DNA from: Eulemur rufifrons
Lineage: Eukaryota > Chordata > Mammalia > Primates > Lemuridae
DNA: 64,000 nucleotides
Direction of reading: 5' to 3'
NCBI RefSeq assembly: GCF_041146395.1
Contig: NC_091012.1
Location: forward strand, 11,460,193 to 11,524,192
In this document: positions 23,054 through 34,829 of the stretch, one piece after another
How the letters are laid out: each line of letters begins with the position of its first letter
Numbering within the stretch: position 1 is the first letter of the stretch
The notes under the pieces: model-generated
The model's database searches: none
What the model was told of the DNA's origin: nothing
What the model saw: only the letters and a program-made list of their open reading frames with translations
Program-made: the position numbers and the translations under genes

Positions 23054-23814
23054 TCTCTTATTTCTTATTTGTCAACCTTGAGGCAGTTTCAGAAAGCATT
23101 ATGTTAACAATCTGTACATAATTACACCAAATTACGTCACAAACCAGTTTGCAGCATCTCAAATTCATTTTTTCCCTGCCCTTTGTCTTTTAGTTTCAGT
23201 AAATACATATATCTATCTTTCACCAGAATTTACTGAGGTATCTTAAGAGAGTTTTAGGATATGACAATTGCCACATTGGAGGAGAGGGAATAATCACTGT
23301 TTAATTTGAACATGTACTTTTGAAATATTTTTCCTTTCTTAAAGTTCTAGAAATTGAAATCCTCTCACAATTTTGGCAAGCATCCTTTTTAGTTAATAGT
23401 CTCTAAACCTAGATAAATGAGTTAATTAATAAGATGAATTCATAACTATCTGAATTGTTTACTCAGTTTATCAATAAATTGTGTGACCAAAGGATGGAAA
23501 AACTTAGAGGATAATCCAGATTCATAATTAAGGCACACCAGTCATCAATTATCTTACACACAGTCCCATTATCTCTAGAATTCTGACATGTTTGAAAATA
23601 GAAAAAAAAATATCCTCCAAGGACACATTTCAAAATATGAGAAGAAATAATCTTGACACTTCTTATTTTGTCCTATAAAGCATACCATAACATTTATAAA
23701 AGTAGATATATGCAACATATGTTTTCAATATAATTTAATCAAACTAGAAATCAACAACTTCAGATAGCTGAAGAATCTTTAAATATTGGGGAATAAACAG
23801 CATATTTTCCTCAA
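23054..23814. other. Unclassified sequence upstream of the olfactory receptor pseudogene
   Basis: About 760 bp, AT-rich, with no gene or named repeat recognised. If the receptor once had a promoter or 5' exon it should lie here, but no convincing element can be pointed out. Confidence 0.45.
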
Positions 23815-24645
23815 CTTTATTGAGGTATCATTTGCCAGTAAAATCATATGTATTTAAGGTATACAACTTGGTAATTTGACATACATATACAATGTGAACT
23901 ATTCACAAGAATTTAGATGATTAATACATCCATCATTTACATTGATACCATTTTTAATAATATTTAAGATCTTTCTTCTAGCAACTCATAAGTATACAAC
24001 ACTGAAACCTTGTATCTTTTCACTAATTTCTTCTCATTTTCTTTTTTCTCCAGCTCCCAGTAGCCACAAGGCTACTGTTTCTACATGTTTGACATTTTTT
24101 GTTTCCACATACAAGTGAGATCAGCAGTATTTATCTTCTTGTGTCTGGCTTATTTCATTTAACATAATGTCTTCCAGGTTAACCCATGTTGTCACAAATG
24201 GCAGGATTTCCTTCTTTTTGAAGCTGAATATTTCATTGTATATCTGTACCACATTTTCCCTATCAATTCCTCTGTCAATGGACATATAAGGTGGTTATTT
24301 CCATATCTTTACTATTGTCAATAAGGCTACAATGAAATGGGACCTCAGATATCTGATTGTCATACTGATTTCATTTCTTTCAGATATATACCCCAAAATA
24401 GGATTCTTGTACCATACACTAGTTCAACTTTTTAATTTTTTGAGAATACTGCATAACGATTTTCATAATGGCTATATGAAATGGTATAGTGTACAATGAT
24501 TCTCTTCTCTTCATATCCTTGTTGTCTTATATTTCATTTTTATGATAATATTCATTTTAATATGTGGGAGATAATAATTCACTTTGGTTCTAATTTGCAT
24601 TTTCCTGATAAGTAGTGAAACTGAGCACCTTTTTTGTAGCTGTCA
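23815..24645 (-). mobile_element. Old L1 3' region, antisense (L1MB-like)
   Basis: The diagnostic antisense series is present: 'aactttattgaggtatcatttgcc', 'aaggtatacaacttggtaatttgac', 'tccacatacaagtgagatca', 'tgtctggcttatttcatttaacataatgtcttccaggtt', then 'ggttctaatttgcattttcctgat'. It covers the 3' UTR and the C-terminal end of ORF2. Strongly diverged, no open frame. Confidence 0.8.
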
Positions 24646-24654
24646 ACAAAATCC

Positions 24655-25450
24655 TTAATAATACATGGACCAATGCAGAACTCTCAATGAGATCTTAAAA
24701 ATATTTTGAGTTAAATGAAATGTCAAATTATCAAATTTTATAGAAATCCAGAGAAAGCAGGTGGGATGGAAATTTATACCATTAAATATATATTAGTAAA
24801 GTAAATCTGAAATCAATAAACCCAAATTCCTCCTTGGGAAAATAGAGGAAGTAGAACAACTTAAGTATAAAGCATGTAGAAGGAAAGACATTTTTTAAAA
24901 AAGAAAGACATTTGCCAGGTGTGTTGGTTCACACCTGTAATCCTAGCAGTTGGAAGGACAAGGAAAGAGGATCACCTGAGCTCAGGAATTGAAGACCAGC
25001 CTGAGCAAGAACAAGTCTCCCTCTCTGCCAAAAATGGATAAAATAGCCAGTGGTGTTCACCTGTAGTCCCAACTGCTTGGTGGGCTAAAGCAAAAGGATC
25101 TATTGAGCCCTGGAGTTTGAGTTTGCAGTGAGCTACGATGATGCCACTGCACTCTATCCAGGGTGTGAGAGTTAGACTCTGTCAGAAAAAGAAAAAAAAA
25201 AAAGGAGAAATCAAAGATGTTGAAAGCATGAAAGGAATTGAAAAAATCTGAAAAATCAAAACTGGCTATTTGTAAAAATCAATCCATTTATAAAACTTTA
25301 GCCAAGCTACCCCAGAAAAAGACAGACATCACATATTATTGCATTGGAATTCAAAGGATAATGATAAAGAACATTAACAACAACTCTAGGGCCATGAATT
25401 GAATATCTTAGATGAAATTGCCAAATTTCTTTAAAAACATATTGGGTGAA
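24655..25450 (+). mobile_element. Old L1 ORF2 fragment interrupted by an Alu
   Basis: The flanks of the Alu read as consecutive parts of L1 ORF2: before it 'ggtgggatggaaatttataccattaaat' and 'aatagaggaagtagaacaactt'; after it 'aaatctgaaaaatcaaaactggc' and 'aactttagccaagctacc'. These correspond to the linker between endonuclease and reverse transcriptase. Frames are destroyed. Confidence 0.65.
24914..25205 (+). repeat. Old Alu (strepsirrhine, J-like)
   Basis: A dimeric Alu: left monomer 'gccaggtgtgttggttcacacctgtaatcctagcag', the 'gaccagcctgagcaaga' phrase, right monomer 'gtagtcccaactgcttgg' and 'gccactgcactct', with an interrupted A-tail at 25187-25205. Many substitutions mark it as old. The 'gcctgagcaaga' wording agrees with strepsirrhine Alus. 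The word 'gaaagacattt' is duplicated just upstream, but no matching 3' flank was found. Confidence 0.85.
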
Positions 25451-25610
25451 TATATATTGACAATTTTTATTTCACCTTGATGAATTGACCTCTTTATCTT
25501 TATTATTATATAATGGCTGCGACCTCCTCTTCCTCCTCATTTTCTTTTCTTTTTCATCTTCAAAATCAGTTATACTCAGTGGAAGACTGGCTCAGGGATT
25601 TTCCAGATTT

Positions 25611-25905
25611 ATGTATTAATTTCCTGTGAATGCTGAAACAAATTGCCTCAATGTTCAGATTTAAAACACAGAAATGTATTGTCTCAAAAATGTGGAGAAG
25701 AAATCCAATAATAGTATCACAAGGGTCAAGTCAAGGTGTCAGCCTGGCTGTTCTCCCTCCAGATGCTCTAGATTAGATACCGGTCCTACCGTTTCTTGCA
25801 TATAATGACTGTCAGCATCCCTCACCTTTTGGATGCATCACTCCAATCTCTGCCTCTGTGGTCTCATCACATTCTCTTCTCTCTGTTTCAAAATGCCCTT
25901 TATGT
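25611..25905 (-). mobile_element. MLT1-type LTR, antisense, right-hand (3') part
   Basis: It begins 'tgtattaatttcctgtgaatgctg' (antisense of the MaLR terminus) and continues 'gatttaaaacacagaaatgtattgtctc', 'tcaaggtgtcagcctggctg', then 'gcatcactccaatctctgcctctgtggtctcatcacattctc'. The LTR is interrupted at about 25905 and its remaining part lies at 26520-26659. Confidence 0.7.
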
Positions 25906-26512
25906 ATGCAGGAGTGAAGGACACGCCATCCAAAAATATGCCAAATTGGTGTATTGATTATCATAAGTTGAAAATATAGAGAAATTGGACATTTGGAAAG
26001 GGCTGGCTGATCTGTCTCTTCCTTCATGCAGCAAGTTACAAAGAGGAACCCACTATGAAACAGCTTGAGAAAATAGCCCTTATCACCAGACACTGGGAAC
26101 TGAGGGCTACATGGACCTGAGTAAATATACTTAGTGAAGTGACCGTGATCTACCACTATTTTTTAACCCCCTCACACATCTCCTAGTGACTCACCTATGA
26201 ATTTATTGCCCCTTGACAGAGGTTCTTTGTCCTGTCATTTCTTCTCATATTTATCATTCTATGTCTAAAAAGTATAAAAGCAGTCTGCTTTGGCCACTTT
26301 CCACTTCATTGTCTTATGAAGATCCCAACGTACATGTAAAACTAATAATTTTTTTATGCTTTTCACCTGTCATTCTTCCTGGTGTCAATTTAGTTTCTAG
26401 AAATAGCCAGTCTAGACCTAAAGGTCTAAGAGCTAAAATGGATGGATTGGATGTGATCTCTGACCGCCCCCCCCCCCCGACACACATCACTCTTGTAAGT
26501 TTACAAGTGATG
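25906..26512 (+). mobile_element. LTR-like insert within the antisense MLT1
   Basis: About 600 bp unrelated to MLT1 separates its two halves. It has a sense TATA-like box 'tataaaagcag' at 26273-26283. Downstream are 'ttatgcttttcacctgtcattc', 'tgtcaatttagtttctag' and 'agaccTAAAGGtctaagagc'-like wording, ending near a 12-nt C run at 26467-26478. This order fits a solo LTR, possibly ERVL/ERV1 class. Ends and target-site duplication are not certain. Confidence 0.4.
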
Positions 26513-26519
26513 GTATTTA

Positions 26520-26659
26520 GGGCCATGCTGATAGTCCAGGGCAATCTCATCTCAAGATCTTTAATTTAATCTGCAAGGATTTTACCACATAAGGTGAGAA
26601 TCACAGATTTAAGGGACTAGGACTCGCTACTGTTGGGGACCATTTGTCAGCCTATGACA
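26520..26659 (-). mobile_element. MLT1-type LTR, antisense, left-hand (5') part
   Basis: It reads 'caatctcatctcaagatctttaatttaatctgcaagg', 'ttaagggactaggac', then 'ggaccatttgtcagcctatgaca'. This is the antisense of an MLT1 5' end and completes the element that starts at 25611. Confidence 0.65.
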
Positions 26660-26801
26660 GTTCACATCTGCTTCTGAAAAAGATCACCTTGTTTCAGTCT
26701 TAGATTTTTCAGTGAAGATCAGTTATTCAGGAATTTTTCAGTCAATATTTGTTAATTATGTCTTCAGCCCTGTTTTCTCCCTCCATTTGGGAGTACAATG
26801 A

Positions 26802-26839
<38 letters not shown>

Positions 26840-29739
26840 CACAAACCAACAACTTATATTCTTATTGTTGCACAGGACCCTGCACAGGACCAAGAAGCTC
26901 CTTTCCTTGATTTTTCCATCTCTTTGTTTTCTGAAATTATTTTTAGATTGGGTGATTACTATATTTTGTATCTTTAAAGTAGGTGACTCTTCCATCTGTC
27001 ATCTCCATTTTGAAATTAAGTTGACCTGTACTGAGAGTTTTTCATTACATTTCATTACAATTTTTATTACTGTACTTTTGGGATCTAAAATTTCCATTTA
27101 ATTCTTCTTTTTGTCTTCTTGTTCTTGGCTGGGAATTCTTTTGATGGAATAACAGACTTAAATGTGGAACAAGTACAGTTATACCTGCCATATTCCCCTT
27201 GAACTCATTATTTCAGGAAAGGTCCTAGAGTCCTACTAGAAATCCTGAGACCCTTCACCTAAGGGCTTCCTCCGGGTCCATAAACAGATTTACAATTGAA
27301 ATCATAAGAAGTTAATAATAAAGCAGGCTTTATCCAACAATACACGTCATCCTTGAGAAGGACAACCTGGAGGCATGTGTCTTCTTTGGCACAAATCTTC
27401 GGTGAGAATGAGCTGCCCATACTAGTTAGATGCACATTCATGCATTCTTCCCCACATTATTACTTTCATTGTATCTCTTCCTAATCCTTTTTGGCATTTC
27501 CTGGGATAATCAAGGAAATAATCTACTTTGCCTCATTTGTTGCTTCTGGGGGAATGAAACCTAACACAACGTGGAGGTAGTCCCAGGAAGCTGACCCTCA
27601 GGATATGACTGTGGAATTGTATCTTTTGCTGGCCAAAAAAAATGAAGAGTGTGATAACTGCTGTGCTGGAGCATCACAATTATCACAACTGGTAAAACTC
27701 ACATATGTGAGGTAGATAAATTGGGTTCAGTGGCCTGAGCAAATGGCAGTTTTAAAACTGGTAGAATATTTGGTTCTTAACTGCCATTGGAAACATTCAG
27801 GAAGTCATGTCAGCCACCACAAACTCACCACTGTTATTAGAGAGCCCTTTAGATCCTGCTACTGGAGGGAAAAGTGTTCTAAAAGTGAAACCAAAGAATT
27901 GTTCATAAGAGTGTTGTAATCATAAAAGATGCTACCAGATTCACAGCCCCAGCAAGCATCCTGTGCTTAAATTAGGATTGTAATAAACACAGAGAGGACC
28001 AGAAATTCTGGAAGAGGAAATGGGTAGACATGCATGATTCCACTTGAATCCTTTTGGGAGTTAAAAGCTTTTCCTTTGTGGAGGAGAGTAACCTCCCTTA
28101 TGGGTGGTCCCTGACAAGGTAAATATCTGAGGTAAATACCTGGCAAGATGGTACTTGCTGGCCTCAGTATTAGCCCCTGCCAAGCTTCACTGTTTCCATA
28201 ACAAAAATCCAGTATAATAACAGGAGAAGAAGTATCTCAGCTTTTGAAAAATGGTATCATTAACCAATATCGTTCAAATGTTTTACTGGCAAGTGTAAGG
28301 AGTAGATTAGGACAAGAAAGGAAGTATTTTATATCAAGCCATTTTTCCATGACTCTGCATTTAATTTTTGGGAAATACTCTTGGTCTAATTCTAATAAAA
28401 TGCTAGGCTGTCTATTTGATGTGTGTAAGAAATGTCAACATTTTTTTTTTCAGGGATTCTAGCAATTTGAGCTCCTCATGCCTGCATCCTCCCAGTTGGC
28501 AAATTCCAAAGCACCATGTACCTTTCTGATGGAATGAGTACTTTTAAGATACCATATTTTTCAGTGTCCTGGTCATTGTTGCTAGGTGTCTTCAATGCCC
28601 CACCCCCCACGTGATTTACCACTATAGGAACACAGCCTGTGTGAATGGCGTCAAAGGGCTTCCTTCGCACTGACATCTGATTGGGTTTGGCTCATGCACT
28701 GTAATGTAGATTATTACATGCTCTCCATATTTCCCTTCCTGCTTCAGGAATGCAGTCCTTGTTCCCTAGGTGCTAAGAATATTACTTCTCACAGCTCCCA
28801 GCTAAATGTTTCTCAAGGCACTGTTCTTGGCTGAGAAAAACTGCCTATCCCTAGTTTATTCTCTCTTCCTGGGGGCAAGAAACATCTAATCAGTGCTCCA
28901 GTAGTGGGGACACAAGCACCTGACCATTCACCCTACTGCAAGACAACCTGGAAGGGCCACCACAGAGTTCCTCTCAGGAGTACCTGGGACCTTAACTGCA
29001 ATTGCATCACAGTTTAATTTCTCCCTACACCAAATTCTGCTTCATTCACTCCATGGGAGTGACTCTAAGAACATTCCTTGAAAAACTTCCTGAATGTCTC
29101 AGTCTGTTTTCCAGGAATTGCCAAGTAATATTTATTTCCCTTGCTCTGGTTGGCTGGTCTGTGGATTCTTGTCTCTGCCCTTGAGCAGGGTCACCTTTTA
29201 GACAACCATTTCCATACAGCCCATCTGTGTGATCTGGAAGCTACTCCATCCCCATGTGCCATCAGGAGAACAGTGGGAAAAAATTCAAGGTCTTGCTCAG
29301 AAAGGAGTTCAGTACAACCTCTCTTTGGTTTCCCTAAATCTTGCCCACTTCTTTATACAAGGTCCTTAGTTAATCTCAACTACACAGCCCAGCATCACTG
29401 TCCTTTCTGTTTCCATATGAGTTCTCAGTAGTGCATTCTTTTCCTCACCTGACTCAGAGTTTGCCTGACCTTCATTCTCATGCACCCTAGAGTTCCTCAA
29501 AGGGACTGATGCATGTTTGGCAAAAGGCTGTTTCCCCCCATCCAACACTTTCAAGCCTGTGTTACAAGAGCATCATTTGGAAGGACCTGTTCACCCGGGG
29601 ACACCAATATTCAGAACATGAATAGATGAAACTTTTATTGTAATCTATCATTATAGTCTTGTAGAAAGTTTTATTTGAAACTTGATATACTAAATATCCA
29701 TGCCCTACCACTTGTACTTATCTAGGAGCTTAGGGTTTT
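26660..29739. other. Unclassified sequence with a 35-nt A run
   Basis: About 3 kb with no supportable gene. An uninterrupted A run at 26803-26837 is the longest homopolymer in the window. It could be the tail of an unrecognised retrocopy ending at about 26802. The phrase 'aagggcttccttcgcactgacatctgattgggtttgg' near 28647-28684 resembles wording in a common old interspersed repeat that I cannot name securely. Open frames of up to 96 codons show no family resemblance. Confidence 0.4.
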
Positions 29740-30027
29740 TCACAGGAAATGAGATAAATAGACTTTCAATACAGATTGCACAAATGTGACCAACACTGCA
29801 GATAATCTAATCGGGGTAGGATTTGCTATTTTGTTTAGATTCTCCTTCCCAAACACTTCATTGATATTTCCAGCTGTCTGTGCTGCATTGATTCCACAAT
29901 AGAACTCATATTTGAAAATAAAACATTTTTTTTGGTTATCCATGGCTTCACAAAAATGATCTAAAAAATTTTGAAAGATAATCACAAGCCAACATGTATG
30001 TTTGAAAGAATGAGGTTGTTCCTTCAC
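29740..30027 (-). pseudogene. Mariner-like transposase N-terminal relic
   Basis: A 95-codon minus-strand frame contains the block KCFIFKYEFYCGINAAQTAG followed by NINEVFG. This resembles the first helix-turn-helix of mariner-family transposases of the Hsmar1/SETMAR type (pattern: basic/aromatic stretch, G-x-x-A-A-x-T, N-I-N-x-x-F-G). After that block the resemblance ends, and the catalytic D,D34D domain is not seen. No terminal inverted repeats were identified. It is at most a decayed fragment of a cut-and-paste DNA transposon. Chance resemblance over about 30 residues cannot be excluded without a profile search. Confidence 0.4.
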
Positions 30028-32439
30028 AATAAAAATAAAAGAAGAAGTGTCAAAGTGAAAAAAAAAAAAAAAGAAAAAGTGTAACTAGAATCTGTGATGG
30101 GCTTACCATCTAAACAAACAAAATGACACCTGGAATTTACCTGGATTAAGCAATTACAATATCTCCCAGTTTGTATATAGAAACCAACTTTCCCCACCAT
30201 CTACTTCATTAGAGATTTTAGAAATAACTATTTTTTATAGTTGTGGTATTTTAGGTTTAGATTAATATATACTAGTAGAGAAGCATGAGGTCACAGATCT
30301 CATGAAAGAGTATGCCAGGATCCAAGCATGGCGGTTACATAAAATAAAAAAAACCAAATTATAACAAAATCATGAAATGCAGCCCCAAATAAAATCAAAC
30401 TCCATAGTGCCTGTCACAATGAAGGCAATCTGTTTTTACTGTTCTTGCTGTAGGATTGATTTTATTACATAGACACGAAGTTATAAAGTATAAAAATAAA
30501 ATATAGTTACATTACATACATGGAAAATATGTTTACTTACAATGCAGCAATAATTTTGTCAACTTTAGTTCAATGAGAGGAAAAGGACCTGGATGTTGCT
30601 CTGGTTATATTTCAATTGAACTATTGTCTTTGACAAGAGTTGGTCTCTGAATATCAGAATGTTTCATTTTCCCTTTTGTTAAACTACAGACAAGTAATGC
30701 CAGAGTCACATTACTCCACTTCCTAATGTATTTTTCAATATCATCTCTTTCCAAGAACATCTATGTACATGTTATTTTTGCTTCTAAGTAATTCTCTCTT
30801 AATAAATCACAGCTCTCTGAAAGCATGTAGGAAGTATATTGAAATTCCAGGAATCTATAGAATGTCTTGGAAAATTATACATATTTGGCATCCCAAGTGG
30901 CAAACTTACAGAGATCTGGCTTGCTAATAAGAGAGTATATTTAGGCAAAAAGAAAGGCAATTGGACACACCCATCAATAGTACACTGTAGATGCAGTGAT
31001 AAGGGAATCCAACACAAACTAGAAGATCTTTCGTCTACTCCAAGAGGGGCATTAAGAAGATGGTGCTCAGAGACTATGTAGATCCAGGCTGTTGTGTGCA
31101 TCATCATTTTTATCTTCTGTAGGTAGGTCATGATAATCAGATAATATGTAATCATTTGCTTATGAGTTTTGAACTTCAGAACATTCAAAGTTATACCACT
31201 CTCTATATATATTTTAGAATGAATAATAAAATTTTCTCTATTATTCATTCTATAATCTGAAGAAGTAAAACATGCTTTTTTCACTCAGACATCAGGTTGA
31301 AACTCTTGAAATAAACTGTGAATTCTGTCAAATAAAGGATTTGGCTGCTACTACTTTATTTTTGATGGAATGGATTAAGTATTTCAGAATCCTGGGTAAA
31401 ATATTTACAGTTCTAATATTAAGTTTTGTCAACAGGAACCCAAAAATTACAGAATGGAATATTATAGGCATCATTCTATATGTTATATAATTAATCAATG
31501 AGTAATTGATGAGATAAAGAAAGGATATATATGTGCCTTCTACTAGTAATGCAAAAGAGATCAATGTGATTGAAAGCAAAAATATCACAATTGTATCACC
31601 AATTTAAACAAGAGACTATGGAAACAGAAGAAAATCTAGTTTGAAAGTCTATCTTTCTAAAGCCATAATGAACAAAGAAAAAGAAAATATTTATTGTTCA
31701 GGGTAGTAAATTTTGTTGCTCGTGCAATAGTCAATTTTGAGTTTCAATTATCCTTTCAATAACATTGTAGATGTTTTATTTCTATGACAATTTAATTGTT
31801 TTTTAAATTTAACCACACATTGTATCCATGGTAATTTCTAAATAAATTATCCCAGATAATCATTTTTTATAGGTTTATACAAAATTACACTTTAATTAGT
31901 GGCAAATTATCTCACTGCTGTGATACATATATATTGACCATAATTTTAATAAAACAAATAATTTCACATCACACCTGAGAGAAATAAAGTTACCTATATC
32001 TTATTTTATTTGACACATTTAATTGATTTTTTCCATTGAAAATTCTAAATGCTATAGCATGATGACAACTAGATACATAAAAATTGACCTTTATCTCCAT
32101 TTATTTTACCTAAAAATAAAAAGTAGAAGTATTACATATATCCCTTGAAAAGTTGAGATAATGTTAACAAATTTTAAAAATTAGTTAACCAGAATAAAAA
32201 CATCAAAATAAGAAAATGTATTTCCTAAACTAAAAAATCATGTAAGTGGTTGAAACTATTCTCTAAAAGACAGAGACCTGTCTTATATGATTTAAACAGA
32301 TGATTAGTTGAAATTGCTGTATTTCTATGCTGTACATGTTTATGTTATCAAAATAAAACTCTAACATCTATTATCAATCACTGCATAAAATTGATACTCA
32401 AGTATACAGCTGAAGTGTGTAGAAATAACACAATGGCCA
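30028..32439. other. AT-rich unclassified sequence
   Basis: About 2.4 kb with no recognised gene or repeat. A 161-codon minus-strand frame (30799-31284) and a 72-codon plus frame (31272-31490) occur but show no known domain, and the DNA is otherwise typical AT-rich intergenic sequence. An interrupted A-rich run lies at about 30059-30079. Confidence 0.45.
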
Positions 32440-32845
32440 CAGCTGCAAGAATCAATAAACAAAATGTGTTATATACATGCAATCAAATATTGTTCACCTT
32501 TAAAAACTAAGGGCATTCTGACACATGATACAACAGGGATGAACTTAAGGACATTATAAGAAGTGAAATAAGCCTGTCCTAAGGAAACAAATAGTGTATA
32601 ATTCCATTTAGATAAGGTTCCTAGAGTAACACATTTAAAGAGACTGAAAGGAGCATGATGGTTGCTAGGGGCTGGGAGTGGAGGGGAGAATGTTCAATAG
32701 CAACAGAGATTCAGTTAGGGGAGAAGAAAGGAGAGTCATAGATGGATATTGTTGATGGTTGCACAACCATGTAAATGTACTTGATGGCACTATATTGAAT
32801 GTACACTTAAAAATGGTTAATATGGTAGCAAAAATCAATTTAAGA
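32440..32845 (+). mobile_element. Old L1 3' UTR (L1MC/ME-like), sense
   Basis: The typical 3' region is recognisable: 'gcatgatggttgctaggggctgggagtggaggggagaatg', 'gatggatattgttgatggttgcacaaccatgtaaatgtacttgatggcac', then 'tgaatgtacacttaaaaatggttaatatggta'. It includes the preceding 'aataagcctgtc' segment. No coding frame survives. Confidence 0.8.
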
Positions 32846-33949
32846 AACTTGCCCATTACCCTACAGTTACTAAATTACTGACTGATTTATTTTGTTCCAC
32901 TGCACAGATAGTCTGTATTTATTTAAAGTTTGATATTTTGTCCATAACAATTTTTAATTGATTTTAATTTTTTGAATATGAATTGATTGTTTGAAATGTT
33001 CAAAGTGTGATCAATGTTCAACAATAAAGATAGTTAAGAAAATGGAGAAACAGATGTCCTCAATAAATGAAATGAGTTAGGAGAAATTTTATATCATTCA
33101 GGAAGTGACACTGAGGGCCATAAGTAGGGATTTCATATAGTTTCTGTGTACAAAAAGTGGATGTTAGAGATATGACTGTGTGAAGATCACAAAGTTTTGG
33201 CAAATGCAGAATATAGTTGGCAAGAAGAAAGTATGTTTTCATGATCTTTCAATATACTTTCTTTGTTTAACAACCAAAAGAAACTGTCAAGTACTGCACA
33301 GCCAGTACAACAATGATGCTCAAGTAATTCAGTCAGGGATCAAGTGAGCCTATTGCACTGCCTTTCCCAGGTGTGACTGGCATCTGAGTTTAGGATGGAT
33401 ATGTGAAGTGAGGATAAAGGGAATGCCTGCGGAAGAAAAAAAAAAACTCTTCGGTCATGTAATTGTATTGAATTAGATCATATCCTCAAGACTGTATTAG
33501 CATCGACATCTCTGCAGATATGACTATATAAATTCAGCAAGGTAGAACAATTAAGGGTAGAACAGTTCTGGTACATGTGAAATTAAATTGCATATAAAGA
33601 TTTTGTTTCTCTAGAGACTGAAGATGAAATTAATTCATCTCTATGATTGGGTAAAGAACTTAGTTTTATTTTCTTTCCTCTACCCAGTAAGGTTGCATTT
33701 GTAACCTGATGAGCAACAGTACACTTAATAAAAGTGTGCACTTAGCATTATACCCATTGGAAAAAAATTCAAAGAAGTCATTACTGTTTTCAATGTATAA
33801 CTCAGTAAAGTTGAACTCAATGTGTTAACAACTCCAAATTGTCATGTTTCCATCTGCAGACTCAGTCCTTCCAGTTTATTCACCTGAAGGTTTAGGTCAT
33901 CTTGTTTGGGAAGTAAAAGTGTATTTATGGATTAATAAATGTCAAGGCT
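32846..33949. other. Unclassified sequence upstream of the young Alu
   Basis: No gene or repeat is recognised. A 12-nt A run near 33436-33447 is flanked by short complementary words ('gaag'/'cttc'). Confidence 0.45.
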
Positions 33950-34296
33950 GGCCGGGCGCGGTGGCTCACTCCTGTAATCCTAGCACTCTGGGAGCCCGAG
34001 GCGGGTGGATCGCTCGAGGTCAGGAGTTCGAGACCAGCCTGAGCAAGAGTGAGACCCCGTCTCTACTAAAAATAGAAAGAAATTATATGGACAACTAAAA
34101 TATATATATACAAAAGATTAGCCGGGCGTGGTGGCGCATGCCTGTAGTCCCAGCTACTCGGGAGGCTGAGGCAGTAGGATCGCTTAAGCCCAGGAGTTTG
34201 AGGTTGCTGTGAGCTAGACTGACGCCACGGCACTCACTCTAGCCCGGGCAACAGAGTGAGACTCTGTCTCAAAAAAAAAAAAATAAATAAATAAAA
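33950..34296 (+). repeat. Young strepsirrhine (lemur-type) Alu with target-site duplication
   Basis: A near-consensus dimeric Alu. It begins 'ggccgggcgcggtggctcac' (RNA polymerase III A-box region). The B-box word 'gttcgagac' follows in the left monomer, then 'cagcctgagcaagagtgagaccccgtctctac', an AT-rich middle spacer 'ttatatggacaactaaaatatatat', and the right monomer 'agccgggcgtggtggcgcatgcc'. The A-rich tail ends in (AAAT)n. The 14-bp word 'aataaatgtcaagg' flanks it at 33934-33947 and 34297-34310. The middle spacer and the 'gagcaagagtgagac' form are typical of lemur Alus and absent from the human S/Y lineages. This is the strongest taxonomic marker in the window. Confidence 0.95.
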
Positions 34297-34310
34297 AATA
34301 AATGTCAAGG

Positions 34311-34829
34311 TAAATTATGCAGTTTTGGTAGGTTCCAATGAAATTTATATGTTATAGACACATAATCTTCATTATTAAGTGTGTTGCCTTAATTTAATTA
34401 AATATATTTATTTAATTCACACTCTAAATATACTATCTATGATGTAAGGCAAGCACATATAAAATGACATATGAATCATTTCCTTCTCTCTCACTTCTCT
34501 TAGTATCAAATAAAACGACATCACACTGACTTTTTACTTGCAATTTATCAAGAACTTGGATTCATTATGCAGATTAATCAATACACCACCTGAGCAATAT
34601 TTACCATGAAAATCTTGGAAATAAATGAAATGTTGAGAAATGCACAATTTAAAACATTTTTCAAATGGCAGATGAAGGATTTCAAGTACATTTCATCATT
34701 TTCACAGAAGTACTTTGCAAGAAACATGTAATTCAAATGTAGCACTATAAATGATGACAACACTCTTATCTATTTCTCCATTTGCAGACTCCCTCCTGTG
34801 TGAAATCATCAAAAGTGGAAACATCACCT
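34311..34829. other. AT-rich spacer before the olfactory receptor pseudogene
   Basis: No gene or named repeat is recognised in this AT-rich stretch. Confidence 0.5.

Noticed and set aside
26492..26515. Small palindrome 'atcactcttgtaag..tttacaagtgat' as an operator or terminator
   Set aside because: It lies at the junction of old LTR sequences in mammalian DNA; a hairpin of about 11 bp with a bulge is common by chance.
30799..31284. 161-codon minus-strand frame as a possible gene
   Set aside because: No known domain, composition typical of AT-rich intergenic DNA, and no conserved receptor motifs despite nearby chemoreceptor pseudogenes.
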